DNA of 43,277 nt, from IMG/VR virus record IMGVR_UViG_3300020118_000145, positions 1-43,277 of that record; one strand, 5' to 3'. The notes under the pieces are model-generated. The model was not told the origin of the DNA, did no database searches, and saw nothing but the letters and a program-made list of their open reading frames with translations. The position numbers were made by a program, and so were the translations under genes. This DNA comes from a virus. Below, one piece after another: positions 29,194 to 38,381 of this stretch. Position 1 is the first letter of the stretch. Each line of letters starts with the position of its first letter.

Positions 29194-31476
29194 GTGAGCG
29201 ACGAAGTCGTTATCAGCATGACCGCCGAAGATCGCGACGTGATGGACTCGTTCCGATCACAGGGCGCGGAGACGGACAAGCTCAAGGGCAAGCTCGCCAC
29301 ACTGACGTCTGGCACGGACGCACTCGGGCGGTCCTACAAGAACCTCGGCAATGAAGCGCGGAAGGTTTTAGAGGCAACCCAATCGCCGCTCGAAAAACTG
29401 ATCGCACAAAACGCGAGACTGAATCTTCTCGCCGAAAGAGGACTCATCTCGGAAGAGAAAAGGGCCAAGGCATACAGTCAGGCATTAGGGAAGTTCCACG
29501 CGGCGACTGGCGGCGACGACGCCGAGACGAAGCGGAAAGCACAAGAGGCCATCGCGGCCGCCGAAGCCAAAGAGGCTGAAGCGATTGCGACCCGCAAAGC
29601 GTCGGAAGCCGATCGCACAGCCGCGGCCGTGTACGATAAGACTCGGACGTCACTGGAAAAATACTCCGCGGAACGCAAAAAGCTGCTCGCGATGCGACAG
29701 GCCGGCGCCGAAGGCAAGGCGGGCGGGATCGACGAGGAGACGTATCGCCGTGGCGTCGAGCAGGCAGGCGCCGCGTTGATGCAGGCGCAGGGCATGCAGG
29801 CGGGAAAAGCGGCCGCCGGCGTTAAGGAAATGGTCACAGCGCAGATAGCCGCGGTGACGCAGGCCGACAAGCTGCGCGCGAAGCTCGGACAGTTGAGCGA
29901 TGCATTCGCCAAGGGGTCGATTAGCGAAAAACAGTTCGCTGCAGACTCCGCGAAGGTCAAGGCCGAACTGCAGAAAGTCGAGTCAGCGGCTGGCGGCGTC
30001 GGAAGTTCGGTTATCAAGGGCACCGCCGAAGTGGCGAGGTTTTTGGCCGCATTTACTGGTATTGGTTCTGTCGCCGCAGGAATGCTCGTAATCGTGATGC
30101 AAGTAAAGCGTGAATACGAAAACCTGAAGGAGCGACACAAAACGGCTGCTGACAAAACACGAGAATATGCCGTTGCCGAAAAAGGGGCATTCAAAGCATT
30201 CGGCGGCCTGCTCTCGCCAGAAGAATTGAAGGCCCACGCTATAGACCTCAGTAAAGAAACTGGCGTCTCGCCATACAAGGTAATGAAGACAATCGAAGGC
30301 GCGGCGGCGGCGGCCGGTGCGACGACGAAGGAAGACGCCGAAAAGGCAATCGCCGATGCAAAGGAACGACTCCTCTTGTCTCCAGAGGAGTCATCGGAAT
30401 CACTTGCGGTTGGTGCGGCGGCGACGGGAGCAACACGCGCGCGTACCGGAATGACATCAAAAGAGGCGGCGGGGTATGGACTGAAAGTCGCTGCACTTTC
30501 TAGCACCAAAGGCGAGGCTAATCTTACGACCAATACCATTCCGGCGGTAAATAAAGTGCTCGGCATGGGAGCGACGGAGGTGGAGGCAGGATCGCTAGTC
30601 GCCGCAATGTCAAAATCGATGAACGATCTCACCGGCGAGGAATCCGGCTCGCAGTCGATTCGGTTCAAGGAACAACTTAATGAAGTTTTAGGGGATTTGC
30701 CGCTCGACGAGCAACTCGCAATCGTTGACGCAAACCCTAAACTTAAAAAAGCATTAGAACACGGTGGTGGAACTTGGAAAGGAAAAAGAGTCAACAAGAT
30801 TGAAACGCGAGCTGGCGGCACTGTTGCAGTCCGCGAGATGCTGACTGCCGGTTCAAAGACTCGGCAGTGGTACGACGAAAATAGGGCAGAGTTCGGTGAC
30901 CGAGCCGACTACGCAAAAATGGTTGACAGTACGCGTGCAGCAATGGCTGCGTCGCCACACGTGAAGCTCGACACCGTTGCACGGCGTTCCGAAGCGAACG
31001 CTGACAGGCAGGCTCTCGGGGATCTGTCCGGCGCTGAAACCGGAATTGCCCGAGAGGCAATGACGGCAAACCTCAAGGCCGCGAAAGTCTCCGACCTCTC
31101 CCAAAAAATAGCACTCGCAACGTTCGAGGGAAAGTCGGGAATTTTTGAAGAAGGCTCACTAACCGCCGCAGAAGGTGAGCTTCGCAAAGAGGCTGGGCGG
31201 CGCCTCGCAACTACAGAAACCGTACAAAGCAAGACAAATTATGCTGGGGTTCGCGAAACCGTTCCCCGCACTCCCTCCGCTGAGGATGAACGCATTGGCT
31301 CGGGACTGTTAGAACTGGCGGATACAATTAAAGAGGCGGTTAAGGAACTCAAGGAAATCAAAGACGAGACGAAGAAGAAAAACAACCGCGACGCAAAAGT
31401 CGACGCCAAGCCGCCGCCACGCCGCGTTGAAGTTCCCATTGTCCACGCCGCTCACGCACTCACCCGCACGCCGTAA
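29194..31476 (+). CDS. Tape measure protein
   Basis: A 760-residue protein from GTG 29194. It is helical and Ala/Lys/Glu-rich (ARKVLEATQSPLEKLIAQNARLNLLAERGLISEEKRAKAYSQALG, long coiled coils up to about residue 285). A hydrophobic segment (FTGIGSVAAGMLVIVMQV, about 292-310) follows, then a second helical half ending in a basic tail. This is the usual tape measure plan, which sets tail length. At roughly 0.15 nm per residue it predicts a tail near 110 nm. Confidence 0.9.
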   Translation: MSDEVVISMTAEDRDVMDSFRSQGAETDKLKGKLATLTSGTDALGRSYKNLGNEARKVLEATQSPLEKLIAQNARLNLLAERGLISEEKRAKAYSQALGKFHAATGGDDAETKRKAQEAIAAAEAKEAEAIATRKASEADRTAAAVYDKTRTSLEKYSAERKKLLAMRQAGAEGKAGGIDEETYRRGVEQAGAALMQAQGMQAGKAAAGVKEMVTAQIAAVTQADKLRAKLGQLSDAFAKGSISEKQFAADSAKVKAELQKVESAAGGVGSSVIKGTAEVARFLAAFTGIGSVAAGMLVIVMQVKREYENLKERHKTAADKTREYAVAEKGAFKAFGGLLSPEELKAHAIDLSKETGVSPYKVMKTIEGAAAAAGATTKEDAEKAIADAKERLLLSPEESSESLAVGAAATGATRARTGMTSKEAAGYGLKVAALSSTKGEANLTTNTIPAVNKVLGMGATEVEAGSLVAAMSKSMNDLTGEESGSQSIRFKEQLNEVLGDLPLDEQLAIVDANPKLKKALEHGGGTWKGKRVNKIETRAGGTVAVREMLTAGSKTRQWYDENRAEFGDRADYAKMVDSTRAAMAASPHVKLDTVARRSEANADRQALGDLSGAETGIAREAMTANLKAAKVSDLSQKIALATFEGKSGIFEEGSLTAAEGELRKEAGRRLATTETVQSKTNYAGVRETVPRTPSAEDERIGSGLLELADTIKEAVKELKEIKDETKKKNNRDAKVDAKPPPRRVEVPIVHAAHALTRTP

Positions 31477-31488
31477 TACGCAAATACA

Positions 31489-31887
31489 ATGGCACTCACG
31501 CAAGACGGATTCTCGTTCATCTCGACCAATATCCACGGGGCCATTCTTCCCACGGACGCGGGTCGCGAAGTGCCGATGGACGTCCTCAAATGGTTCGGCG
31601 TCAAAGGCGAGGCTCACTTAATTGGCGAGCCGTATGGGACCGGTTTTTTCTGTGACATCACGCTCGACGGATTCAGCACGTTCGCCAATCTCAACACGTG
31701 GATCACGAACATTTTCAACAAGCAAGGGAAGCTCACCGGGACGCTCACGGTGACCGGCCCGAATGCGAAGACGCTCTCGAACATCACGTTTGTCGGCTTC
31801 GCACACGATCAACCTTTTCTCGACGGTTCTGGTGTCAACGGCTGGGTATGCCACGGGCGTCTGTTCTGGCGACAACGATCAACGTAA
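31489..31887 (+). CDS. Minor tail protein
   Basis: A 132-residue beta-rich protein (FSFISTNIHGAILPTDAGREVPMDVLKWFGVKGEAHLIGEPYGTGFFCDITLDGF; KLTGTLTVTGPNAKTLSNITFVGFAHDQPFLDG) starting 12 bp after the tape measure. It is probably a distal tail component; I do not recognise the exact family. Confidence 0.62.
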   Translation: MALTQDGFSFISTNIHGAILPTDAGREVPMDVLKWFGVKGEAHLIGEPYGTGFFCDITLDGFSTFANLNTWITNIFNKQGKLTGTLTVTGPNAKTLSNITFVGFAHDQPFLDGSGVNGWVCHGRLFWRQRST

Positions 31888-31915
31888 TTTTCACTCGCAA
31901 CATCGGAGAAGAAAA

Positions 31916-32134
31916 ATGTTCTCAGTGCACTTCAATAAACACCCGCGCGGCCTGCTCATTACTGCCTCTTACGTGGCCGAGGGATCGCCGACCCTCACGC
32001 TTTCGCGCCACGTGGAAACCGAAGACAAGGACGACAAGAGCGTTCATGATTTCATCGCTGAGGCCAAGGAAGAATTCACAAGCCGCGGTGCAGTGATCAC
32101 GGAAACTGAAATCGCGACAGACGGCGAAAACTAA
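31916..32134 (+). CDS. Small tail-region protein
   Basis: A 72-residue acidic protein. ATG 31916 with GGAGAAG upstream. Beta N-terminus (FSVHFNKHPRGLLITASYVAEGSPTLTLSRHVE) followed by a charged helix (DKSVHDFIAEAKEEFTSRG). Function unknown, located between tail genes. Confidence 0.62.
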   Translation: MFSVHFNKHPRGLLITASYVAEGSPTLTLSRHVETEDKDDKSVHDFIAEAKEEFTSRGAVITETEIATDGEN

Positions 32135-32153
32135 CCACCGCGACACTTACGTC

Positions 32154-32795
32154 ATGCCCGATATTTTCTTAGGCGGTTGTTACATTCTGCTCGCGGGAGT
32201 CCACTGGACTTCCTCGCATGGAATCGTCGTGCCGTTCGTGAGTGGATACAGCGACCGCCTCCACCAGCTCTACGCGGGGAGGTCGCTCGTTGGCGTGACG
32301 CCGTCGCCAACCGACCGGCAAGTCACAGGATCGTTCGCCCCGTCGCATTGGCCGCAACACCTGCAACTCGTCGCTGTGCTGCCGACAGACCGGGACACGG
32401 ATTTCGGGGAATATCTTCCTGAGCGGCCGTACAACCGAGTCCGTGTGCGAGCAACGACCGACACATGGCCGACCGATGCGAAGCTCGTCGAGTTGCGGGC
32501 CGGGACGGCGCCGGGCGGAAGCGTCGACGAGACTAACGTCGTCGATCGCGTTCTGTTCGATGCGGACCGGGAATACACACTGCAAACGCCGCCGCTCGCC
32601 GGTTCAGGGGCGTGGGCGCTGCAGGTCGCAGGACGCGACACAAGAGTTGCGGACGGCAACACGGGCAGCGGAGATGACATGACAGTGGACGTGCTCGCGC
32701 ATCCGCCAGACGTGGCGATGGACGGCAATGGGAATCGACTGGCGGTCGCTGTGACCGCGGGTGTGGCGACGGTGTCCTTTAGTTACGACTGGTAA
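32154..32795 (+). CDS. Tail-tip/adhesin-region protein, unknown
   Basis: A 213-residue beta-rich protein (LVAVLPTDRDTDFGEYLPERPYNRVRVRATTDTWPTDAKLVELRAG; REYTLQTPPLAGSGAWALQVAGRDTRVADGN). Its stop overlaps the next ATG (TAATG), coupling it to the fibre gene. Probably a tail-tip or host-recognition part. Confidence 0.6.
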   Translation: MPDIFLGGCYILLAGVHWTSSHGIVVPFVSGYSDRLHQLYAGRSLVGVTPSPTDRQVTGSFAPSHWPQHLQLVAVLPTDRDTDFGEYLPERPYNRVRVRATTDTWPTDAKLVELRAGTAPGGSVDETNVVDRVLFDADREYTLQTPPLAGSGAWALQVAGRDTRVADGNTGSGDDMTVDVLAHPPDVAMDGNGNRLAVAVTAGVATVSFSYDW

Positions 32796-34705
32796 TGATC
32801 ATGCTTTGCCCTCCCGCACTCTCTGGCAACGTGACCAGCGTCGCGCTGACGCTCCCTGGATTTATGACGATCTCCGGCAGCCCAATCACGACGAGCGGCA
32901 CATTGGCGATCGGACTGGCCACGCAAGCGGCCAACCTGCTCTTCGCCGGCCCGACGACTGGCGGCGCGGCCGCGCCGACATTCCGCACACTCGTCCCCGC
33001 CGATCTGCCGACAATGGTCGGCGACTCGGGATCTGGGGGCGCTAAGGGAGCGGTACCGGCCCCGGGTGCCGGCGACACGGCCGCCGGCAAGTTTCTCAAG
33101 GCTGACGGCACGTGGGCCGTGCCGACTGGGTCAGGGACGGTCACGAGTGTTGGACTCAGCGGACCGTCTGAATTCTCAATCAGCGGCAGTCCGGTGACAG
33201 GTACGGGCACTCTCACCTTCAGTAAATCGAATCAGGCGGCCAATACGGTTTGGGCCGGCCCGACGATTGGCGGCGCGGCCGCGCCGACGTTCCGCGCGCT
33301 TGACCCGGCCGATCTCCCCAACCATTCGGCAGCACTCATCACAACCGGGACGCTCTCGGTACTCCGCGGCGGCACCGGCCTGACGTCCGGCACGTCAGGT
33401 GGGCTGGTGTATTTCAACGGCGGATCCTCTATTGACTGTTCGGCGCTGGCGGCACAGTACAAGGTTTTGATCGGCGGCGGCGCTGGAAATCCGCCATACA
33501 CGCTGTCCGGTATTGGGACGGCCGGTCAGGTGCTCACGAGCAACGGCACGGGTGCGGATCCATCATGGCAAAACGCCGGCAGCGGGACCGTCACTAGCGT
33601 GGCAATGACGGTCCCTGGCTTTCTCTCAGTCTCCGGCACTCCGATTACTGGCAGCGGAACGCTTGCTGTCACGCTCGCGAACCAAAACGCAAACACGGTG
33701 TTCTGCGGACCGACCAGCGGCGGGGCGGCGACTCCCACATTTCGCTCACTCGTCGCCGGCGACGTTCCCAGCCTCGACGCGGCGAAGATCACCACTGGCA
33801 CGTTCGCCAAGGCGATGATCAGTTCGACCGGCACATGGTCAGCGGCCGAGATTCCCAATCACTCGGCTGCGCTGCTGACGAGCGGCACCGTCGCCGTCGC
33901 CCGGCTGCCGGGCATGATCGCCAGCGGCGCGAGCCATGCCGCCGGGATCGTGCCCGACCCGGGATCCAGTGCCGGGTCGACGAAGTTTCTGCGCGAGGAC
34001 GCGACTTGGGCTGTCCCCGCGGGCGGCGGCGGCGGCGGTTCGCCGGCCGGCAGCAATACGCAGGTGCAATTTAACAACAGCGGCTCGTTCGGCGCGAATG
34101 CCGGATTTTTCTTTGACCCGGTGAACGACAACTATGTGATGGGCAGCGGCGCGGCCGCAAGCATTGGATCGGGAACGGACCTCATCGCCATCGGCACCAA
34201 TGCGGCCGCGGCAACGACAGTCGGCGGACTCATCGCCATTGGAAAACAATCCCTTCTGATAGCGACGGCCGCGGGAAGCGTCGCGGTCGGAGATAATACC
34301 CTGCTCAACAACGTGGGGGGGGCAGGAGCCAACACCGCGTTCGGCTATGCGGCCGGCGCAAGTCTGACGAGCGGGGATACGAGTACTTTTCTTGGAAATG
34401 GTGCTGACGTTGCCAGTGGAAATCAGGTCAATTCGACTGCCATTGGATTCGGCTCGATCTGCCCGTCGTCGAATTACGTGCAACTCGGAAACGCGTCGTG
34501 CAGCGGCGGCATCGCCAACGACTTCAGCGTCGGCGGAAACCTGAAAATCGCGTCTCTGGCTGGCGTGCTCACCGCGTCAGCCGGAATAGTCAGCGCAACA
34601 ACTCCGGTTGCAGACGGCACATACACGACGGGCATTGGCGGCACGCAAAACGGCACGATTACGATCACCAACGGGGTGATCACGGCCATTCAAGAGGCAA
34701 TCTAA
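32795..34705 (+). CDS. Tail fibre protein with triple 62-residue repeat
   Basis: A 636-residue fibre. Three copies of a module of about 62 residues (around residues 11-73, 115-177 and 264-326) share the plan G-x-VTSV...P-F...SGSP-T..GTL...Q-AN...GPT-GGAA-PTFR-L...D-P. This type of module is common in phage and prophage fibre shafts. The C-terminal half includes a beta-helix segment (IAIGTNAAAATTVGGLIAIGKQSLLIATAAGSVAVGDNTLLNN) with I/V-G steps, like trimeric fibre tips. It probably recognises the host. An alternative ATG lies at 32801. Confidence 0.82.
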   Translation: MIMLCPPALSGNVTSVALTLPGFMTISGSPITTSGTLAIGLATQAANLLFAGPTTGGAAAPTFRTLVPADLPTMVGDSGSGGAKGAVPAPGAGDTAAGKFLKADGTWAVPTGSGTVTSVGLSGPSEFSISGSPVTGTGTLTFSKSNQAANTVWAGPTIGGAAAPTFRALDPADLPNHSAALITTGTLSVLRGGTGLTSGTSGGLVYFNGGSSIDCSALAAQYKVLIGGGAGNPPYTLSGIGTAGQVLTSNGTGADPSWQNAGSGTVTSVAMTVPGFLSVSGTPITGSGTLAVTLANQNANTVFCGPTSGGAATPTFRSLVAGDVPSLDAAKITTGTFAKAMISSTGTWSAAEIPNHSAALLTSGTVAVARLPGMIASGASHAAGIVPDPGSSAGSTKFLREDATWAVPAGGGGGGSPAGSNTQVQFNNSGSFGANAGFFFDPVNDNYVMGSGAAASIGSGTDLIAIGTNAAAATTVGGLIAIGKQSLLIATAAGSVAVGDNTLLNNVGGAGANTAFGYAAGASLTSGDTSTFLGNGADVASGNQVNSTAIGFGSICPSSNYVQLGNASCSGGIANDFSVGGNLKIASLAGVLTASAGIVSATTPVADGTYTTGIGGTQNGTITITNGVITAIQEAI

Positions 34706-34712
34706 TTTTCCG

Positions 34713-35018
34713 ATGGGAAAAGACATGCAACAACTGCTCGCGAAACTCCACCAGGTCAACAACTATCACACGATGGCCGCGACCTACGAAAACACACTCA
34801 CTCTCCTGCACGCCCTGAAGGACGGGACTATTTCGCTCGACAATGTCGTCCTGAGTGCTGGCGGCTGGCAGTTGAAGCCCGACGAGCCGGCGCCGGTGTC
34901 GGAACCGATCCCGGAATGTGCGCCGGCCAGCGAGACCTCGGCTGTCCCGGAAACAGCAGAGTCGGTTGCCGTCGTGACCCCCGAGTCGCACGCGGAAAAA
35001 TCGCCGTCGGCCGCGTAA
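34713..35018 (+). CDS. Small protein after tail fibre, assembly candidate
   Basis: A 101-residue protein. Residues 1-55 are helical (MQQLLAKLHQVNNYHTMAATYENTLTLLHALKDGTISLDNVVLSAGGWQL); the rest is a disordered Pro/Glu/Ser/Ala-rich tail. A small protein directly after a fibre is often a chaperone or linker, but I have no family match. Confidence 0.6.
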   Translation: MGKDMQQLLAKLHQVNNYHTMAATYENTLTLLHALKDGTISLDNVVLSAGGWQLKPDEPAPVSEPIPECAPASETSAVPETAESVAVVTPESHAEKSPSAA

Positions 35019-35052
35019 TCTCTCGTCTCTTCAGTGCCCCCGGAGTTTCACC

Positions 35053-35730
35053 GTGTCCACGCAACAGATTACATTTCAGCACACAGCCGGCAAAAACGTC
35101 TACATCTCGCTCTGGAACTCCAGTGGCATGGTGTTCGACTTCGCCGACAACACGTTCAAGTTGCTCTCCGCACCACCCACGACACCGTACATTGCACTTA
35201 CCGAAAAGACGGACATGGGAGGCACAGGGAAGAGCGGCTATGTCGGTACACTTAATCTGTCGCTGCTCAACAAAGATGTTACCCCGCTCAGTATCACGCT
35301 GAGTATTTATGAGCGAGCCGGCGGCAGCCCGGCACTAAACACGGACACCGTGATCTCTCAGCCTCTCGACCTGACAATCCAGTGCGCGGAACTAGGCGAC
35401 CTGCCGATCTCGGTCAAGCTCGAAGCGTGTTTCACGACCACGGCGGGAACAACGGTCCGATTGTTCGCCACGCTGCTGCGCGGCGGGGAACGCGTGGCCG
35501 TTTACGATCTCGATCCGACGGCCACGCTGCAAATTGACGTCGTGGAACACACAACAGGCTCGCTGCTCTACTCGACGACTCCGGCCGCTGTCAGGAGTGA
35601 TAGCACTTTCGAGTCGGCCTATACTAATCCGAATTACACGGCCGACCGCCTTTACAAGTACACCTCGACGCTAGTCCTGGCCGGAGTGACGACAATTGTC
35701 GACGTGGATTTTAAACCGAATCACGGGTAA
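35053..35730 (+). CDS. Tail/baseplate-region beta-rich protein
   Basis: A 225-residue protein from GTG 35053. All-beta composition (ISLWNSSGMVFDFADNTFKLLSAPPTTPYIALTEKTDMGGTGKSGYVGTLNLSLLNKD; LEACFTTTAGTTVRLFATLLRGGERVAVYDLDPTATLQIDVVEH). Likely a carbohydrate-facing or structural tail component. Family unknown. Confidence 0.65.
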   Translation: MSTQQITFQHTAGKNVYISLWNSSGMVFDFADNTFKLLSAPPTTPYIALTEKTDMGGTGKSGYVGTLNLSLLNKDVTPLSITLSIYERAGGSPALNTDTVISQPLDLTIQCAELGDLPISVKLEACFTTTAGTTVRLFATLLRGGERVAVYDLDPTATLQIDVVEHTTGSLLYSTTPAAVRSDSTFESAYTNPNYTADRLYKYTSTLVLAGVTTIVDVDFKPNHG

Positions 35731-35737
35731 TACATTG

Positions 35738-36427
35738 CGTATTGGCTCTCGATCTACGACTCGCGGGCACCGTCCATTTGCGACAAAAGGGGCGAGCCTC
35801 TACGTCGGCATTGGCGGTGCCGAGGCGATCCCGTTTCGCAATCATCGCGTGAGCGCACGCTCGGCGACGTTGGGGCCAGAGTCCACGATTGGCGACGCGG
35901 GTGTGAATAAGTCCGCTCGTGTGGGATTTGTGGCCGACCCAACACACAGCTTCAGCTACTCCATTCCTGGAGCATGGGCAAACGAAACACTCTACATGCA
36001 AGTTCGCACATGCAAGGATGACGTCGAGAGTGAGCAAAACTATCGACCAGCCTGCGTCGTGCTGGCGAGTAGTGTGTCCGTCGATTCAGTCCGCGGCATG
36101 CTCTCACTGCTCGAAACCGAATTGTTATCTGGCGGCGTCGTACGATTTCATCTGCGTTACGTTCCCGCACTCTATGGGTTACAGCCAGATTCGTTCACGG
36201 CTCGCGCTACGGCCGGGCCAGACACGCCCGACGATATGACCGTGAGTTGGTCCGCCGCGCGACTATTCACGAGCGACACTCCCGCGCTGACTGTGGACGG
36301 GACATATACGTACTCAATTTTCGGTGTAAGCGACGGCAACGAAACCGAGCTGCTCGCGGGCATCGCGGTCACACCCGACAGCACGGGCCCGTCCGGGTTC
36401 ACCGGCGTTTCTGCGGAGGCGATTTAA
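35738..36427 (+). CDS. Tail-region beta-sandwich protein
   Basis: A 229-residue protein. I place the start at TTG 35738, 8 bp after the previous stop; TTG 35696 overlaps it and is possible. Beta-sandwich pattern (ASLYVGIGGAEAIPFRNHRV; GPESTIGDAGVNKSARVGFVADP; FHLRYVPALYGLQPDSFTARATAG; TYTYSIFGVSDGNETELLAGIAV), like fibronectin/Ig-type domains of virion surface proteins. Its TAA overlaps the next ATG. Confidence 0.6.
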   Translation, partial: RIGSRSTTRGHRPFATKGASLYVGIGGAEAIPFRNHRVSARSATLGPESTIGDAGVNKSARVGFVADPTHSFSYSIPGAWANETLYMQVRTCKDDVESEQNYRPACVVLASSVSVDSVRGMLSLLETELLSGGVVRFHLRYVPALYGLQPDSFTARATAGPDTPDDMTVSWSAARLFTSDTPALTVDGTYTYSIFGVSDGNETELLAGIAVTPDSTGPSGFTGVSAEAI

Positions 36428-38379
36428 TGGCTGCTGCCCCACCGAACCCGCTTACGTCCACCGCACAGCGCGCGAAAGACTTCGCGACGCTCATTCCGAA
36501 CCCGAGCTACGATCCCGACGCAGATCCGGATGACGTGGGCCTCGACGATGAGGAATTTATTGAGACAGATAAACTCCGCTGCATTTCCGTGGAACTGACG
36601 TCGGGTGCCGGGAAGCTCGATCACGCGACGTTCGATTACGATCTAGCCGGCCGCAATGAGCGGCTCGTTGACCTGCAAACAAAATCGGAACTCGCGCAGG
36701 CCGTCGAAGTGTGCCTGCCGAACGACAACGCGACCTCAGTCAAAGACTATCTGTCGGAAACACTGTTCTCCGGTGACGTGACCATTCAGCCGATCGAGAT
36801 TTCGCCATCGCGTGAGGGCGTGCAGATAATCGGCCGCTGCGAAAAATATCACTTCGGTGTGCCACTCACCGGACCGCGGGTGATGAATAATGTGACGGAC
36901 ACACTCGACCATCACGCGGACATCATTTTCAACCCCGAGATTGACGGCCGCATTGAACCTAACCGCAGCAACGCAGTTGACCCCACTGGCGAATGGTATC
37001 TGTGGGTTGACCCCGAATCGGTGCGGACGCCGGAGGCACAGGCGTACCTCGCACAGTCGCCGTCTCTGTGGACGCTCAAGGACGCCGTGGAATCGCTGTG
37101 CGGCTTGCTCAACGCGGACGAGGAGTTCGTCAACAACCCAAAGAGTTCAGCGATCAGCGGAATTCTCACCGGCGCGCCAGACCTGAAAAACTTCACCATC
37201 AAACGCGGGCTATATCTCAATGAAGTTCTCGACGCGATCTTGGAGCCGCACGGGTACGGCTGGTGTCTGGATTATGAACCGGGCGAACGCACAATCCGTC
37301 TTTTTCAGCGCGGTGTCGGACCGGAGAAGGAAATCTTTTTTCAGCGACCGGGCGCTACGCTGGATCTCGCGGCGTCGAATGCGAACGACGTGAGGGTGGA
37401 ATGGAACGTGGCCGACCTCGCTAATCATGTCATCGTGCATGGTTCCTATGTCGAGCGGGAAATCACCGTCGAGTTAAAACGAGCGTGGGCCGTTGCCGAC
37501 GACGGCATGGACGCGGAGGACTTGCGGCGCGGTGCGGAGACAGGCGACAGTGATTCGCAATTCGAGGCGAATCCGAACGTGTGGCGTAAGTGGGTGCTCA
37601 ATGAGGCCGGCGACTACAACGGCCTGCGGCCCTCGATTACTGAGCCGTTCGAACTCACGGGGATTCTTGGTGCGAATAACATCACAAAGAGGCGAAAATT
37701 CTACGACCCACTCACATACCTCGGGGACGCCACCGACAGCAAACCGGAGCGCCGCGAGTCGCCGCTGCTCGAGTGGTATGATCCGGATGATGCAGATTGG
37801 AAACCGTTCAAGGGGGGATTCCGCGTACTCGAACACGAGTGCGGCATCTGGTTTGATGAGACGCTCCCACCCGAATTCCTGATGGCGCTCGACACCGACG
37901 CGCGGGTGCGGATCACGGCCACTGTCCGCGGCGACACTCGCGTGACTGGAATCGCCGAGCCGCGGCCACGCAATCCATCCGGCCGCACGATCACTATGTT
38001 TATCGACGCATCTGATCGGTTCCACGATCGCAAGCGACAGACGACGGGCACTTACGCCAGCACACTGCACACGGCCGCCGGCGATGACCGCGACGACACG
38101 GCCGCGATTCAAATTTACGCTACGGCCCTCCGCGACTTTGAGGACGCGGCCCGCATCACGGCGCAAATCTCGATTCCAGGAATTCACCGTGAATACAAAA
38201 TCGGGGACATCATTACGCGGATCGCCGGCCGCGGCATCAGCTTCAACCGCTACTCGATCAACGCCCCACAAAAACGCTACCTGCAAATTGCCGGCATGAC
38301 GTTCAACCGCCAACCGCAAACGACGGTTCTGCACGTCGAAGAGTACAGCGACGTGCGGGCCAATAAGCTGAGGTTCTGA
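36427..38379 (+). CDS. Tail hub/baseplate-like protein
   Basis: A 650-residue protein coupled to the gene before (TAATG). Early residues resemble a phage hub/late-control domain plan: CISVELTSGAGKLDHATFDYDLAGRNERL, then a DVTIQPIEISPSREGVQIIGRCEKYHFG strand region and LYLNEVLDAILEPHGYGWCLDYEPGERTIRLFQRG. The C-terminal part (FRVLEHECGIWFDETLPPEFLMAL; RITAQISIPGIHREYKIGDIITRIAGRGISFNRY) resembles hub domains that fit around the tail tube end. I regard it as the tail hub, moderately sure. Confidence 0.65.
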   Translation: MAAAPPNPLTSTAQRAKDFATLIPNPSYDPDADPDDVGLDDEEFIETDKLRCISVELTSGAGKLDHATFDYDLAGRNERLVDLQTKSELAQAVEVCLPNDNATSVKDYLSETLFSGDVTIQPIEISPSREGVQIIGRCEKYHFGVPLTGPRVMNNVTDTLDHHADIIFNPEIDGRIEPNRSNAVDPTGEWYLWVDPESVRTPEAQAYLAQSPSLWTLKDAVESLCGLLNADEEFVNNPKSSAISGILTGAPDLKNFTIKRGLYLNEVLDAILEPHGYGWCLDYEPGERTIRLFQRGVGPEKEIFFQRPGATLDLAASNANDVRVEWNVADLANHVIVHGSYVEREITVELKRAWAVADDGMDAEDLRRGAETGDSDSQFEANPNVWRKWVLNEAGDYNGLRPSITEPFELTGILGANNITKRRKFYDPLTYLGDATDSKPERRESPLLEWYDPDDADWKPFKGGFRVLEHECGIWFDETLPPEFLMALDTDARVRITATVRGDTRVTGIAEPRPRNPSGRTITMFIDASDRFHDRKRQTTGTYASTLHTAAGDDRDDTAAIQIYATALRDFEDAARITAQISIPGIHREYKIGDIITRIAGRGISFNRYSINAPQKRYLQIAGMTFNRQPQTTVLHVEEYSDVRANKLRF

Positions 38380-38381
38380 CC

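Noticed and set aside
29478-30821. 447-codon minus-strand frame
   Set aside because: Antisense shadow of the Ala/Lys-rich tape measure gene; Ser/Ala/Pro-rich composition without domains.
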